Assembly: GCF_000002595.2 (NCBI RefSeq)
Contig: NC_057019.1
Span: 3,138,753-3,202,752, forward strand
Reading direction: 5' to 3'
DNA: 64,000 nucleotides
Source of the DNA: Chlamydomonas reinhardtii
Lineage: Eukaryota > Chlorophyta > Chlorophyceae > Chlamydomonadales > Chlamydomonadaceae
The notes below the pieces were generated by a model that did not search any database, had not been told where the DNA came from, and saw nothing but the letters and a program-made list of their open reading frames with translations. Of the stretch, positions 12,760-28,792 are shown piece after piece; the stretch's first letter is position 1; each line of letters starts with the position of its first letter. Position numbers and translations under genes: made by a program.

Positions 12760-13185
12760 GCTGGTGGGCCAATCTCGCTCGATATGTAGGCCGTTCAGCC
12801 TGAGATCTTCAAAGAGGGCTCATTTGCAGATTATTGTTTTGCGGAGGATTCTTTTCAAAAAGCGAGTCGGCGTCTACAAAAAATTATCGACTCATCTGGC
12901 CTGGTGATGTGGATTCGACTGTATAAACAATTTGCGTTACCCCGGACCTTGCACTGCAAAAGCTGATGCAGCTGTGAAACATGCCAGCGTCACCAATCAC
13001 CTGTGCGAGCCGGATCCGTGCTGTGCGGTGGCAATCGGCCTCCCGCACTCGCAAAGTCAGTAAAATATGTGTCCCCGCCACCAGCAGCGGCAATTTCAGT
13101 GGGCTGAAGCCATATAGGGAGTCGACTTCGAATTGTAGCGACAGCCCTGACAGCGCAGCTCAAGAATACATACGTATGAAATACA
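12760..13185. promoter_or_regulatory. Divergent promoter region, F-box/LRR gene and MCM8
   Basis: 426 bp separate the start codons of two head-to-head genes. It includes AT-richer sequence at 12830-12890 and must hold both 5' UTRs and promoters. No specific element is recognised. Confidence 0.55.
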
Positions 13186-19302
<6,117 letters not shown>

Positions 19303-19730
19303 GTAAAGGCTGGCACGAGCATGTGACGCAGGGGTACTTGGAGGATTGTGAAAGTTGTGTGTCAAGCCATGGGAGTGCGGCAAACAGGACTGGCAGCATG
19401 CATAGTGCAGAGTGGGAGGGCATATGAGCAAGGCAAAGTGGTAGACTGAGAGAGAAAGTGACGGTGGACGTAGCAGGATGTGGTGCGTGTTTCAATGCTT
19501 GCGCGCGTGCGGAGCGTTGTTAGCATTGTCTTCTAACAGCATATGCAGGCCAGATGCTTGCCAGGATGTGTCCTTTCAAGTCTCCGCCGGTGAAATGGCA
19601 CGTTTCACCAGCGCCGGGCAATGATGGTTCGGCGCGGCGGCACGAAACCCGCTGGTCGCCATATCAAGCTTTCAGTGTGCAACTGCATAATACGTGTAGG
19701 TGCTACAAATGATTTGCTATGCGCCACATT

Positions 19731-19735
19731 TGTAA
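19731..19735 (+). terminator. Candidate TGTAA polyadenylation signal of MCM8
   Basis: TGTAA is the usual Chlamydomonas nuclear 3'-end signal. It lies 429 bases after the MCM8 stop and only about 20 bases before the next gene's start codon. If it is used, the MCM8 3' UTR overlaps the downstream gene's 5' region. Confidence 0.45.
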
Positions 19736-19755
19736 CATAGTTTCCCACTCCGACG

Positions 19756-22700
19756 ATGCAACCTGTTCCAGCGGGCGCTGAGCGAACCGTCTTTCGTGCC
19801 ATCCGCGATCCTTACCAAGGGTATCAAGCAAAGCGTCGTCAGGATGCACTTCAGAGACAGAAAGTCGCACGTCTGCAGAGCGCTAATCGCGCGCGAACAT
19901 TGGTACAGGAGCCAGGGCAGGTGAGCTGATTGGCATTATTTTAATGACGGAATTATACGTTTTCAACTCATCACCTAAGGAAAGGGTGTATGGTGAAACC
20001 CGATGCCGGCGAGCATGTCACTTGCGCAACCAAAATACCCCATACAACAGGAGGAGAGTGAGTCTGGGCTAGATGTGGAGGTTGACGAGGAGCGGGGGCC
20101 GCAGGAGGACGAGCCCATGGAGGCCTCCACCTCGTCTGCTACTGCCGCCCGGGTACCCGGCAGCAGTGGCCGCGCCCGGCGCAAGGGCAGCGCGGCGGGC
20201 AAGCCTGTGCGCAACGGCGGGGTGCGGGCGTACGGGCAGCAGTACGGCAACGAGCTGATGCAGCCGGAGTGGATGACGGATGTGCCGGTGGACCTTGGCG
20301 GCAACTGGTGGGTGCGCGGGCCTCAAGACGGCGGGTGGGAAACAGCTGGGGACAGCTTCGTCGAACGTGCTGGCGAGGCCTGGGCCGTAGTTCAACATAC
20401 ATGTTGTACATCGTGCAATGGTTGACTGAGCGCTCTATGGGTGATGCTGGGTGGATGCAGGCTGGTAATGCCGAGGCCGGAGGGCATGCGCTGCCTGCTG
20501 GTCACGGCCAGGTGAGGCTGTGTGCGTGCTGAGGGCAGACGGCAGTGGGGACTGGGCTATGGGGACGGTGGACGGTGGCGTTGTTCATTGGGTCTGGACG
20601 GCTGGGTGGAATAGGCACACCAGGCAACTTTGTCCTCGAACAGGCCCGGCTTTGACCTGACCGTGCGCGGCACACCTGAAAGCTGCGGCGCACGTTAGCC
20701 ACGACTCTCAGATGTGCCTCCTCCCCCACTCCCTTCCTGCTCTCCCTCCCTGACATGTATTCATCGGTCTTCAGGGGCCGCACCGTTTCGTGGCTGCGTA
20801 ACGGCTCACCGCTGCACCGCTTCCACTGCGCACTGCCCGGCGGCTCGCCAGGCACAGCCGCCCGCTGCGGCGGGGCCGCGGGCGCCTCCGCTGCGGCCGC
20901 CGGCTTGGGCGGCTCTGGCGACTACTGCCTCCTGGACTGCATCTTCCACCCGCCCAACAACACCTACTACATACAGGTGAGGCCGCTACGACATAACCTG
21001 GACCAAGTACTGCAGCGCCACCACAGCCTTCGGACTCAGCCGGATGCAACTCGTGGCCGTTTGCGCCGCGCCCTGCGTACTCTTACTGCCGGCCACCAGC
21101 TACTTTACATTGCGCGTGCTGCTGATGATTTTACACTACGCTCATGTGCTCCCACGCCGTCAGGACCTGCTGTGCTGGCGCGGCTATGCGCTGTACGACT
21201 GCGCGGCGGAGTTCCGGCAGTACTGGCTGGCAGCCAAACTGGCGGAGGAGGAGGGCGGAAGGCTGAGGGAGCTGCTGGCGCAGGTCCAGCCGCCTCCTCC
21301 GCCGCCACCGCCACCACCGCGTGCAGGGGCGTCAGCAGCGGCCGGAGCGGCAGGGGAGCAGGGCGGGAGGAGGCAGCGTCCAGGGAGGGAAGGGCGAAGC
21401 GGGAGAGGCGCAGGCCGGCAAGGCGGTGCCGCTGGCGACGAAGACGTCAGCATGGGCGGTGCGGGCGAGGACGGAGTGGAGGCGGCGGGAGCGGAGGATG
21501 AGCCGTACGCGCCGCTGGCCACTTTTCGGATTGTGGCACTGCCGGTGCAGCCCTGCACGCAGGAGGGTCTGCGGGCGGCATACGGCGACCCTGCACAGAT
21601 GCTGGCGGCCGCAGCTGCGCTGGCGGCTGGGGCTGGGCCAGACGCAGGAACAGGCTCGGGCGACTTGGCCATGCAGGCCGACACACATATTGGAGCACCG
21701 GCGTCCGCTCCTGCACCATTAGCAGCCGCGGGGCAGGGGCAAGCGGAGGTGGCAGGGGCGGCTGTGGACTTCATGCGTGATGGGTTGTACCTGCTGCACC
21801 GGCAGGGCCACTACGTGCCGGGGCCGACGCCCAGTCCGCTGGCGCTGCTGTGGAAGGACCTGGGCTGCAGCAGGTGAGGAGCGCGGGCGGGCGGGAGGTC
21901 GGGGCTCAAGTGCTGCGTGTGAACTGCGCGTTGTAAACGGCTTCACGTGCCGGCAGACTCTGGGAAGAATTAGCCTTGGACGCCCACTGACGCCCACTGC
22001 GCAGGTACCTGATGGACACAGACAACAAGGGTCTGCCGCTGGAGCACCAGGTGTGGCGAGGGGTCTGGCGAGGCTGTGGCGAGGGGTGGGGTGAGGGGTG
22101 GAGTGAGGGGCGGGGCGAGGGGCGGGGCGAGAGGTGGGGCGAGGGGTGGGGCGGAGGTGGGCCGAGGGGTGGGGAAAGGGGCGAATGTCTTTGGCAATGG
22201 GGTTTTGGGGCTGGAGGTTGTGTTTTCATTTCCACAGGCGCCCCTACACAGGTACGGGGGTTTATGAGAGCCAAACCCATAGTGCGCTGGGCTGCATTGC
22301 AAGTACGGGGTGTGTGCCTGTGCCTGTTAGTGGGCTGGCGAGGAAGATAGAGACTGCCGGAGGCTGCGGCTAAGTTAGCGCTAAGAATCAAGCACACAGG
22401 GGAGCGATGCTGTCATGTCTGTAATCTTCATGCACAGTACTTATCAACCTGATGCCAACACGCACGCAGCAAGTCATCCTCGCGTACCGGGCCGACCGCA
22501 CCGTCGCCACCGAGGTAAGGAGCAGACCCTGCGCACTCTCGGGAGGAATGCGCCTGCCTCAAGCTAACCGTCTAGCCCTCGTGTCGTCCATGGGTATCTG
22601 CCCGGTGGCTCCAAACCTGCCTCAGTTTACTCACCCTGTTCCATGTCATGCGTTGTTCCGACACCGCCAACCTGCACAGGACGACCCGCCTGTGGTGCTG

Positions 22701-23456
22701 GGGAAGCTGCCGGAGGCGTTTGCCACGACTGCGGGCGAGCGGCTGGGGTTGAAGCCTGGGCGGCTGCTGCGCTTCTCCATCAAGCAGGTACGGCCTTGGT
22801 GGCCGACCCATGTGATGGCGCTCCCTGCGCATGCAAGCACCGTGCCTTGGGTGCGCCGCATCTACAGCCCGGCCAGGGGCACTCCTGCGCCCGGCTCAAT
22901 CTCCTCCCCGTTATTTTCCTCCCCTGCAATGCTGTACTGTGCCCATCTTTTGTTCTGCACCCGTTCTTCCTGGATCTCCAACGCTTTCCCGACAGGGTGG
23001 CATCACCTTTCACGAGGGCCGGCCCTGCGGCGCCGACCTGCACTTTGAGGGCACAGTGCCGCAGCGCCGCGGCCGGGCGGATAGCTTCTCCAAAATCATG
23101 TTCCAGCGCCTGGTGAGAGTCTGGCGGGCTGGGTGGGCAACGTGCACGCTAAGTGTTTGGCTGAGTAAAGGCAGGATGCGGGACTGGTACGTGGCCTAAA
23201 GGAGCTTATGTCCGCAGCCGTCTGCCGGCTGGCCGCCGCTCTTCAGCCACGAGGCTGCGCGACGCGTGGGCAGCGGCGTATTTTGTGGCCCAAGTTGCAG
23301 CACACGCTATAATGCAGTGTGTCGCTGTGATCACGACCGCGTACCACACTTGTCCTGCAGGCGCGGACTGCGCCGTTGTCCATTTCTGACCTGGAGGGCG
23401 CCCTGCTGGCCTCGGCATCCGCGGAGTGCGTGCTGGGTATGGACTCCATGTCATAA
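19756..23456 (+). CDS. Snurportin-1-like snRNP import adaptor
   Basis: Ten exons encode 598 aa: 19756-19920, 20051-20307, 20461-20511, 20775-20976, 21164-21873, 22005-22050, 22470-22514, 22680-22787, 22996-23112 and 23361-23456. Snurportin binds the trimethylguanosine cap of U snRNAs and links it to importin-beta. Seen: an N-terminal importin-beta-binding-like basic helix (PYQGYQAKRRQDALQRQ), then YGNELMQPEWMTDVPVDLG, LVMPRPEGMRCLLVTARGRT, LLDCIFHPPNNTYYIQDLLCWRG, LYDCAAEFRQYWLAAKL, and LLHRQGHYVPGPTPSPLALLW, which carries the tryptophan region of the cap pocket. These match snurportin-1 in order. Odd: a Pro/Ala/Gly-rich insert of roughly 130 residues inside exon 5. There is also a C-terminal extension of about 100 residues (exons 8-10), where the animal protein is about 360 aa. 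MCM8 lies directly upstream on the same strand. Confidence 0.9.
22060..22180. repeat. GGGGCGAGGG-type minisatellite in snurportin intron
   Basis: Imperfect decamer array (GGGG-C/T-GAGGG variants) immediately after exon 6 of the snurportin-like gene. Confidence 0.8.
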
Positions 23457-23660
23457 AGGGTGGCACTCGCAGGCACTGGTAGGGGCTTCCAGGTTCTTGA
23501 GGTTGGTCGCAACCGTACAAGTGTGTGGTAAATATAGGTCGCAGCAATACAAGAATCTGCAGCTAAACTGCGTCGATTGGCTGAGTGCTGAGGCAAGAGG
23601 CTGCGTGCTCTGGCGTGCTGCAACTGGTTTTTGGCACATCCAACCGTGGCGGCATGTGTA

Positions 23661-24033
23661 GTAGAGGGGGCAGGCAAGGCCACGTGGAGGAGGAGAGCGC
23701 GGCGCCGCCCGAGAAGCTGCGCCGGTGCGCAAGTTGAGACCTGCCGGTGTTTGGTCTGCGGTCTTTGCTGGCAAGCAAAGCGTGGCACGGTGGGGGGTTG
23801 GATTTATTGCTGTTTAGTTTGCGTGTGCTTAACAGCGGGACGCGGCTGGACACATGGCGGGCGTGCCTGATCAAACCGCCCCCCCGGCTATAGGAGAAAG
23901 GTGGCGCGGGCAGGTAGCCGATGTAACGAGGAACGGTAGCGGAACAGTCCGAGATGAGGTAGACGCTTGCGGCCTCACACTGGAGACGCGGCGTGGGCTC
24001 AGCCCCTTTTCCCGTGCCCGGGGAACACTTGTC
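23661..24033 (+). repeat. Fanzor 3' end and flank repeat, copy B (nuclease missing)
   Basis: It begins with sequence homologous to the last ~20 codons of the Fanzor gene at 59893-59955: the GGCCACGTGGAGGAGGAGAG block, then GCGCCGCCC-AGAAGC. It continues through the same 3' flank, ending GGGCTCAGCCCC-TTTTCCCGTG-CCGGGGAACACTTGTC. Its ORF tail is no longer in an obvious gene. It lies just downstream of the snurportin stop codon. A TGTAA inside it (23922-23926) could serve that gene's transcript. Confidence 0.8.
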
Positions 24034-24099
24034 CCTTGCGGGATTTGTCTGTCCCATTTGTCCCGCCATTTTGTCACCTCGCAGTCAGCTGCAGCTCGC

Positions 24100-24294
24100 T
24101 CCCTCCCTCCTCCCTCCTCCCTCCTCCCTCCTCCCTCCTCCCTCCTCCCTCCTCCCTCCTCCCTCCTCCCTCCTCCCTCCTCCCTCCTCCCTCCTCCCTC
24201 CTCCCTCCTCCCTCCTCCCTCCTCCCTCCTCCCTCCTCCCTCCTCCCTCCTCCCTCCTCCCTCCTCCCTCCTCCCTCCTCCCTCCTCCCTCCTC
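24100..24294. repeat. (CTCCCTC)n heptamer satellite, about 27 copies
   Basis: Near-perfect 7-bp tandem array directly after Fanzor-flank copy B. It is open in several frames on both strands because 7 is not a multiple of 3. Those frames are not coding. Confidence 0.97.
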
Positions 24295-24324
24295 AGCTGC
24301 TGTTCGCGCATCATGCTAAGCGGC

Positions 24325-24962
24325 AAGATCCCGTTGTGACGCTCCTGCCATCTGGGTTGCGGGCTTGAGCACCAGGCCGGGCGCCCGCAAGCCCAACGGC
24401 AGCGCGTGGCGGGCGCCGGCGGCTATGCGGCCTTTTGAGCTGGCTTCACGTAAGCACCAGCACAGCCTCCCGCCAAGAATGCTCGGGAGGCAAGGCGGCA
24501 GCCAACTAGAACCCTAGCTGGACCGCTGACTCGCCAAACACCCAATTAGCGCTGCTTCTGGGCCCATTGCATCATTGCCGAGCGCTTGAGTCCCCCCATC
24601 GCTCGCCAGCGTCCCACGGACCTGCACCGAGTCCGTGTTGGTGATGTCCACGCGCTGAAAGCCCGCGTTGGACAGCTCAGGCCGCCTCTCGACTGCTGCC
24701 TTGAATGAATCATCGCTGCGGCTGGCCACCGTCACCTTCAGGTTGGGGAATTCCTTGAGCAGCGTGGCCGCAGTGGATGAGCCCACGCGACCAGTGCCCC
24801 CTATCACCACAACCGACTTATCGGGCACAGGACCCGTCGCACATACCACATGCGCTGCGGCCCGGCGGGCGCAGGGCCGGGCGACGAGTTTGGCACCCTG
24901 GCATCGTGCGCCTGTGGCTTGTGAGGTGTTGGCCACACGACGCATGGTGTGAGACTGGGTCT
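24325..24962 (-). pseudogene. Duplicated first exon of the saccharopine-dehydrogenase-like gene
   Basis: A roughly 630-bp copy of 27929-28555 in the same orientation. It contains an intact exon-1 ORF from a start at 24945 (MRRVANTS... through VVVIGGTGRVGSSTA), the GTCCGT splice donor and about 280 bp of intron 1. Homology stops abruptly at the TCTAGA just upstream of the start codon and at GCAAGATCCC in the intron. No exon 2 follows, so it cannot encode an enzyme. A handful of substitutions separate the two exon copies, including several amino-acid changes, which points to a fairly recent segmental duplication. It lies about 540 bp beyond the functional gene's stop codon. Confidence 0.85.
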
Positions 24963-24965
24963 AGA

Positions 24966-25196
24966 GTGCCGATGCACGTGCACTCGCATGCGCAATTCAG
25001 TTCGATGTTACCTTACCCCACTCAGGTCCGAAGTATCCGAATACAATATGCGTAACCCAGGCAGCCGCCCGCCCGTCCGCTTATGCACGTGCACTCGCGT
25101 GCGCGCGGTTTGCAAATGCAGTTGGATGTTACCTTACCCTACTTGGGTCCGAGATATCCGAATACAACATGCGTAACCCAGGCAGCCGCCCGCCAC
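24966..25196. repeat. Two-copy tandem repeat, ~110-120 bp unit
   Basis: Both units carry GCACGTGCACTCGC, GATGTTACCTTACCC, a TATCCGAATACAA block and ATGCGTAACCCAGGCAGCC. They lie between the exon-1 duplicate and the end of the functional gene. Confidence 0.85.
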
Positions 25197-25504
25197 AGCT
25201 GCAACCAGCCGACTTGAAACTACCGTGCAAGACAAGAATGCCGCTGCGATGTCCGAAACCAGGCTTCCACTCAGGTCAATGTGCCTACGACTGCCATCTT
25301 TGCCCAAATACATCTAAACCCGCCCGCCCACGCAGTCATCTAGACCCGGATTAAGGGGGCACCTTGCTATGAAGCCTACGCGGCGTCAGTCAGACACATG
25401 TCTAGCCCGCTCTTACCGTAACCCCAAAGCCCGCACCAAGTCCAGCCCGGCAGCTTCTCGATAGCTACTCAGGCTGCCTTACCGGCCTCTACGGCTGTAC
25501 GGCT

Positions 25505-28500
25505 CTACCAGTAGATCATGCCACCGATCTGCTTGATCTCACTCTCCAGAGCCCACGCCGACCTGTTCAGCTCGAAGCGGGAGCAGCCAGTGGCCGCGAA
25601 CTGCAGGAATTGCCGACGGTCCTGTGGAAGCAGGGCGAGCATAACATGCGGCCCAAAAAATCAGTCCGCGGGGTGGCAAACCGACTCTGCACCGTCGTGC
25701 CTGCTGTCCAGGAACAAGATCAGTGTGTGTGTGGCCTGACGGCACGAAAGCTGCCCATGGTGCCCGTGATGTATTGTCCTGCGGGCGAGTCCCAAACCCG
25801 CCCGAGCCCAACCTGCCTGCCCCCTCGGGCCCCTCGCCCACCTGCAGCGCCTCCTTCTCCTCGGGGTACCACACGCCCGGCTGTGTCTTGCCCTGCAGCA
25901 CCGACTGCGCGAAGGCGGCCGTGCTGTAGCCCATGGACTGCGACAGGTACTTGTGCACGAAGATGCCGCTGCTGTTCTTGCCGCCCACCATGTCCACCTC
26001 CACACGCATAGCCTTCAAGGGGTTCCGGGAGAAAGGAAATTAAGAGAACCCAACCCCAACGTATGCTGGGCTGCACTGCATGTTCTTGAAGTAGGGGGAG
26101 AGGGCAGCGGCTTGCTCATGCGGCTCGCAGCCCTATTAAAGCTTGACATTGCTGCACAGATGCAGCCACAACAAGCGATCCCTCCTACGGTATTTCTCCG
26201 ACTCCTTCCCTCACATTTCTCTTCCCAGCCCCGTCGTGTGCGCATGCCGCCGTGCTAACAACTGCGGCGCAGCTTCCTTTACAACATCTTTTCCTTCCCT
26301 CGCACTGCACTGCTCACCACAGCCTCGCCGATAATCTTGTCCACGTTGCGGACGAAGGGGTCGGACAGCTTGGCGAAGCCCTTGACGAAGTTGCGGTCGT
26401 TCAGCAGGCTGCGCGGCACCAGGCGCGCCGTGAGCCACATAGCCCAGTTCCAGATGAAGGGGTCGGTGCCGAAGCGCGCCGACACGTCCGGCACGCGCAT
26501 GTACTTGTGGCCGCTGACCACCTCGGGCAGGTTGTACAGGTACACGCCCTTGCGGCCCACGCCTGGCGGGAGCGGGTCAAATGGTGGGTAAATGATGGGT
26601 GGGTAAATGAGTGGGCGAGGCAAGTGCTCTGTTGCACTGTGGAAAGGGCGCATTCATCGCATACATACTGGAGTACGTGGGCACGCCCCCTCAATGATGG
26701 CTAATTATGAGGTCACGATAAACACTGCCCAGGGCGCTATCCGCGTCAGGTGCCTCGGCAAATGGACGCCTGCGCCGCCCCGCGACCTCGACACCGGCTC
26801 CCGGCGTGCACTCACCAGGCCCGAAGTCCACCTCTCTCCGGTTGCTGATGGGCGGCAGCACCACCTCCTTGTTGTCCTTGTACACGATCACGTCCTCACC
26901 GGCCAGCAGGAAGCTGGTCTCCAGAATGGTGGGGCCGGCGCCGCCGCTGCCCGCCGTGTAGTAGCTGTAGCGCAGCCACTTGGGCTCCACACTCTCACCT
27001 GCAGGCATTAACACCAGCGAGTCAGGACTAACCGGAACAGCTACGCAGTTGCCATCTGCTGCCGTGGGATCCTCGTCCGCAATGCCTCAGCATCACCGCT
27101 CAGTACTCCTGCATAAGCAACGTGGGTGTGCCCTGTTCCTACACCCTCGACCGCGGCCTCATCCTCAACCGCGGCCCCACCTGCCACCACGCCGTCAGTA
27201 CCCACCTGGTGCGGGTGTGCGGTAGTTCCAGTTGTCATCGTACTCGGCGCGGGCGATGGAGATGATGTGCGCGGCCATGACGTTGGAGGTGCCAGGGTAG
27301 ATGCCGCCCGACACGATGGCGGGCACGCCCGCGGCCTTGGCCTTCTCCATATAGGCAGCCTTGGCACTGAGGGTGGCCGGGGGGGGGTTTGAAAGTGAAA
27401 AACAGTATTTTGATTGGGTAGAGTTGGCAATGACAGTTGTTTTGGACGTAGTGCCTAGTGTCCGCTCCTGGACCCGGCCCCCCCACCAGACCTGGCGGCT
27501 TAGGCCGCTCCACAGTCCGCCGCTGCGACCCTCAACTGCATCCCCCATGGTATTGCTGGGCTCTCACCCCTCGGCAAAGGGCGTGTCATCGCACACGTCG
27601 ATGTAGCCAGTGCCGGAAGCAATGGCCGCCTCCAGCACCGCATAGTTCTTAGAGCGCTGGAAGGGGCCGGCGGTGTGGATGACCAGGTCCGCGCCCGTGG
27701 ACTTGAGCAGCGCCTAGTTGAGGAGTAGGAGCAGGGAGGTTGGGGGATGAGCGGTTGGAGCGGAGCGGGTGGCGAGGCTTGGAGGATGCAGAACCTGAAG
27801 TGGCCCGTGCAGTTGCAAGTACCGTGCGCTTGACCTAGATGCCCCTGCTTGCAGCAGCACTCTCAGCGCATTCGAGAGCTCTGGCTAACGGTAACTCAAT
27901 CTCGCACTTCCTCCCAAATCCAGCCTAGCTTTGCAAGATCCCATTGTAACGCTCCTGCCATCTGGGTTGCGGGCTTGAGCACCAGGCCGGGCGCCCGCAG
28001 GCCCAGCAGCAGAGCGGCGGGGGGCGCCGGCGGCTATGCGGCCTTTTGAGCTGGCTTCACGTAAGCACCAGCACAGCCTCCCGCCAAAAATGCTCGGGAG
28101 GCAAGGCGGCAGCCAACTAGAACCATAGCTGGACCGCTGACTCGCCAAACACCCAATTAGCGCTGCTTCAGGGCCCATGGCATCAAAGCCGAGCCCCAGA
28201 CCCACGGACCTGCACCGAGTCAGCGTTGGTGATGTCCACGCGCTGAAAGCCCGCTTTGGATAGCTCAGGCCGCCTCTCGACTGCTGCCTTGAATGAATCA
28301 TCGCTGCGGCTGGCCACCGTCACCTTCAGGTTGGGGAATTCCTTGAGCAGAGTGGCCGCAGTGGATGAGCCCACGCGACCAGTGCCTCCTATCACCACAA
28401 CCGACTTATCGGGCACAGGACCCGTCGCACATATCACATGCACTGCGGCCCGGCGGGCGCAGGGCCGGGCGACGAGTTTGGCACCCTGGCATCGTGCGCC

Positions 28501-28533
28501 TGTGGCTCGCGAGGTGTTGGCCACACGACGCAT
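25505..28533 (-). CDS. Saccharopine-dehydrogenase-like NAD(P)-binding oxidoreductase, plastid-targeted
   Basis: Seven exons give 448 aa: 28533-28210, 27713-27568, 27366-27206, 26998-26816, 26562-26318, 26012-25842 and 25621-25505. An Arg/Ala-rich leader of about 36 residues (MRRVANTSRATGARCQGAK...) looks like a chloroplast transit peptide. It is followed by a Rossmann strand and glycine motif, VVVIGGTGRVGSSTA. Next come DLVIHTAGPFQ, YIDVCDDT and GIYPGTSNVMAAH, as in the saccharopine dehydrogenase NADP-binding family. The enzyme's substrate is unknown: plant and algal members of this family are often not true lysine-pathway enzymes. The intron acceptor before exon 2 is TAG. The gene is divergent from CTU1. 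Its first exon is duplicated downstream (24325-24962). Confidence 0.88.
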
Positions 28534-28792
28534 GGTGTGAGACTGGATCTAGAAGAAAAGCCAACGACTAAATACAGTACAAGAACAAAACGATGACTGC
28601 AGAATTAGAAAAAGAGGAATGGCTTTAATGCGATCGCTAGTCCCAATTCTGCGAGGCGAAGGTGAATTGTTTAACTGATTGAACCTTATCAGCACCATAC
28701 ACCGTAGTATAATAGCCGAACTGTAGCGTTGTTCGAAATGCCCTGACCGGCGTCGGCCTTGCTGTTTACATTTCGCCCAGGCGCGCACCGAA
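28534..28792. promoter_or_regulatory. Divergent promoter region, oxidoreductase and CTU1
   Basis: Only 259 bp separate the two start codons. The left two-thirds is markedly AT-rich for this genome. No named element is recognised. Confidence 0.6.

Noticed and set aside
21184-21774. A 196-codon antisense frame opposite snurportin exon 5
   Set aside because: It is the shadow of a Pro/Ala/Gly-rich coding exon. The plus-strand frame has matched splice sites and family motifs.
23661-24033. 5'-truncated copy of a LINE, judged from the missing 5' part
   Set aside because: No reverse transcriptase, poly(A) tail or target duplication was seen. The shared end is that of the Fanzor locus.
23871-24368. 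Long frames of Pro-Ser-Leu or Glu-Gly-Arg repeats across the heptamer array
   Set aside because: A 7-bp array is open in several frames on both strands. These are composition artefacts.
24514-24945. A second functional oxidoreductase gene
   Set aside because: Only exon 1 and part of intron 1 are present. The frame then runs into intron sequence and stops, and no further exons follow on that strand.
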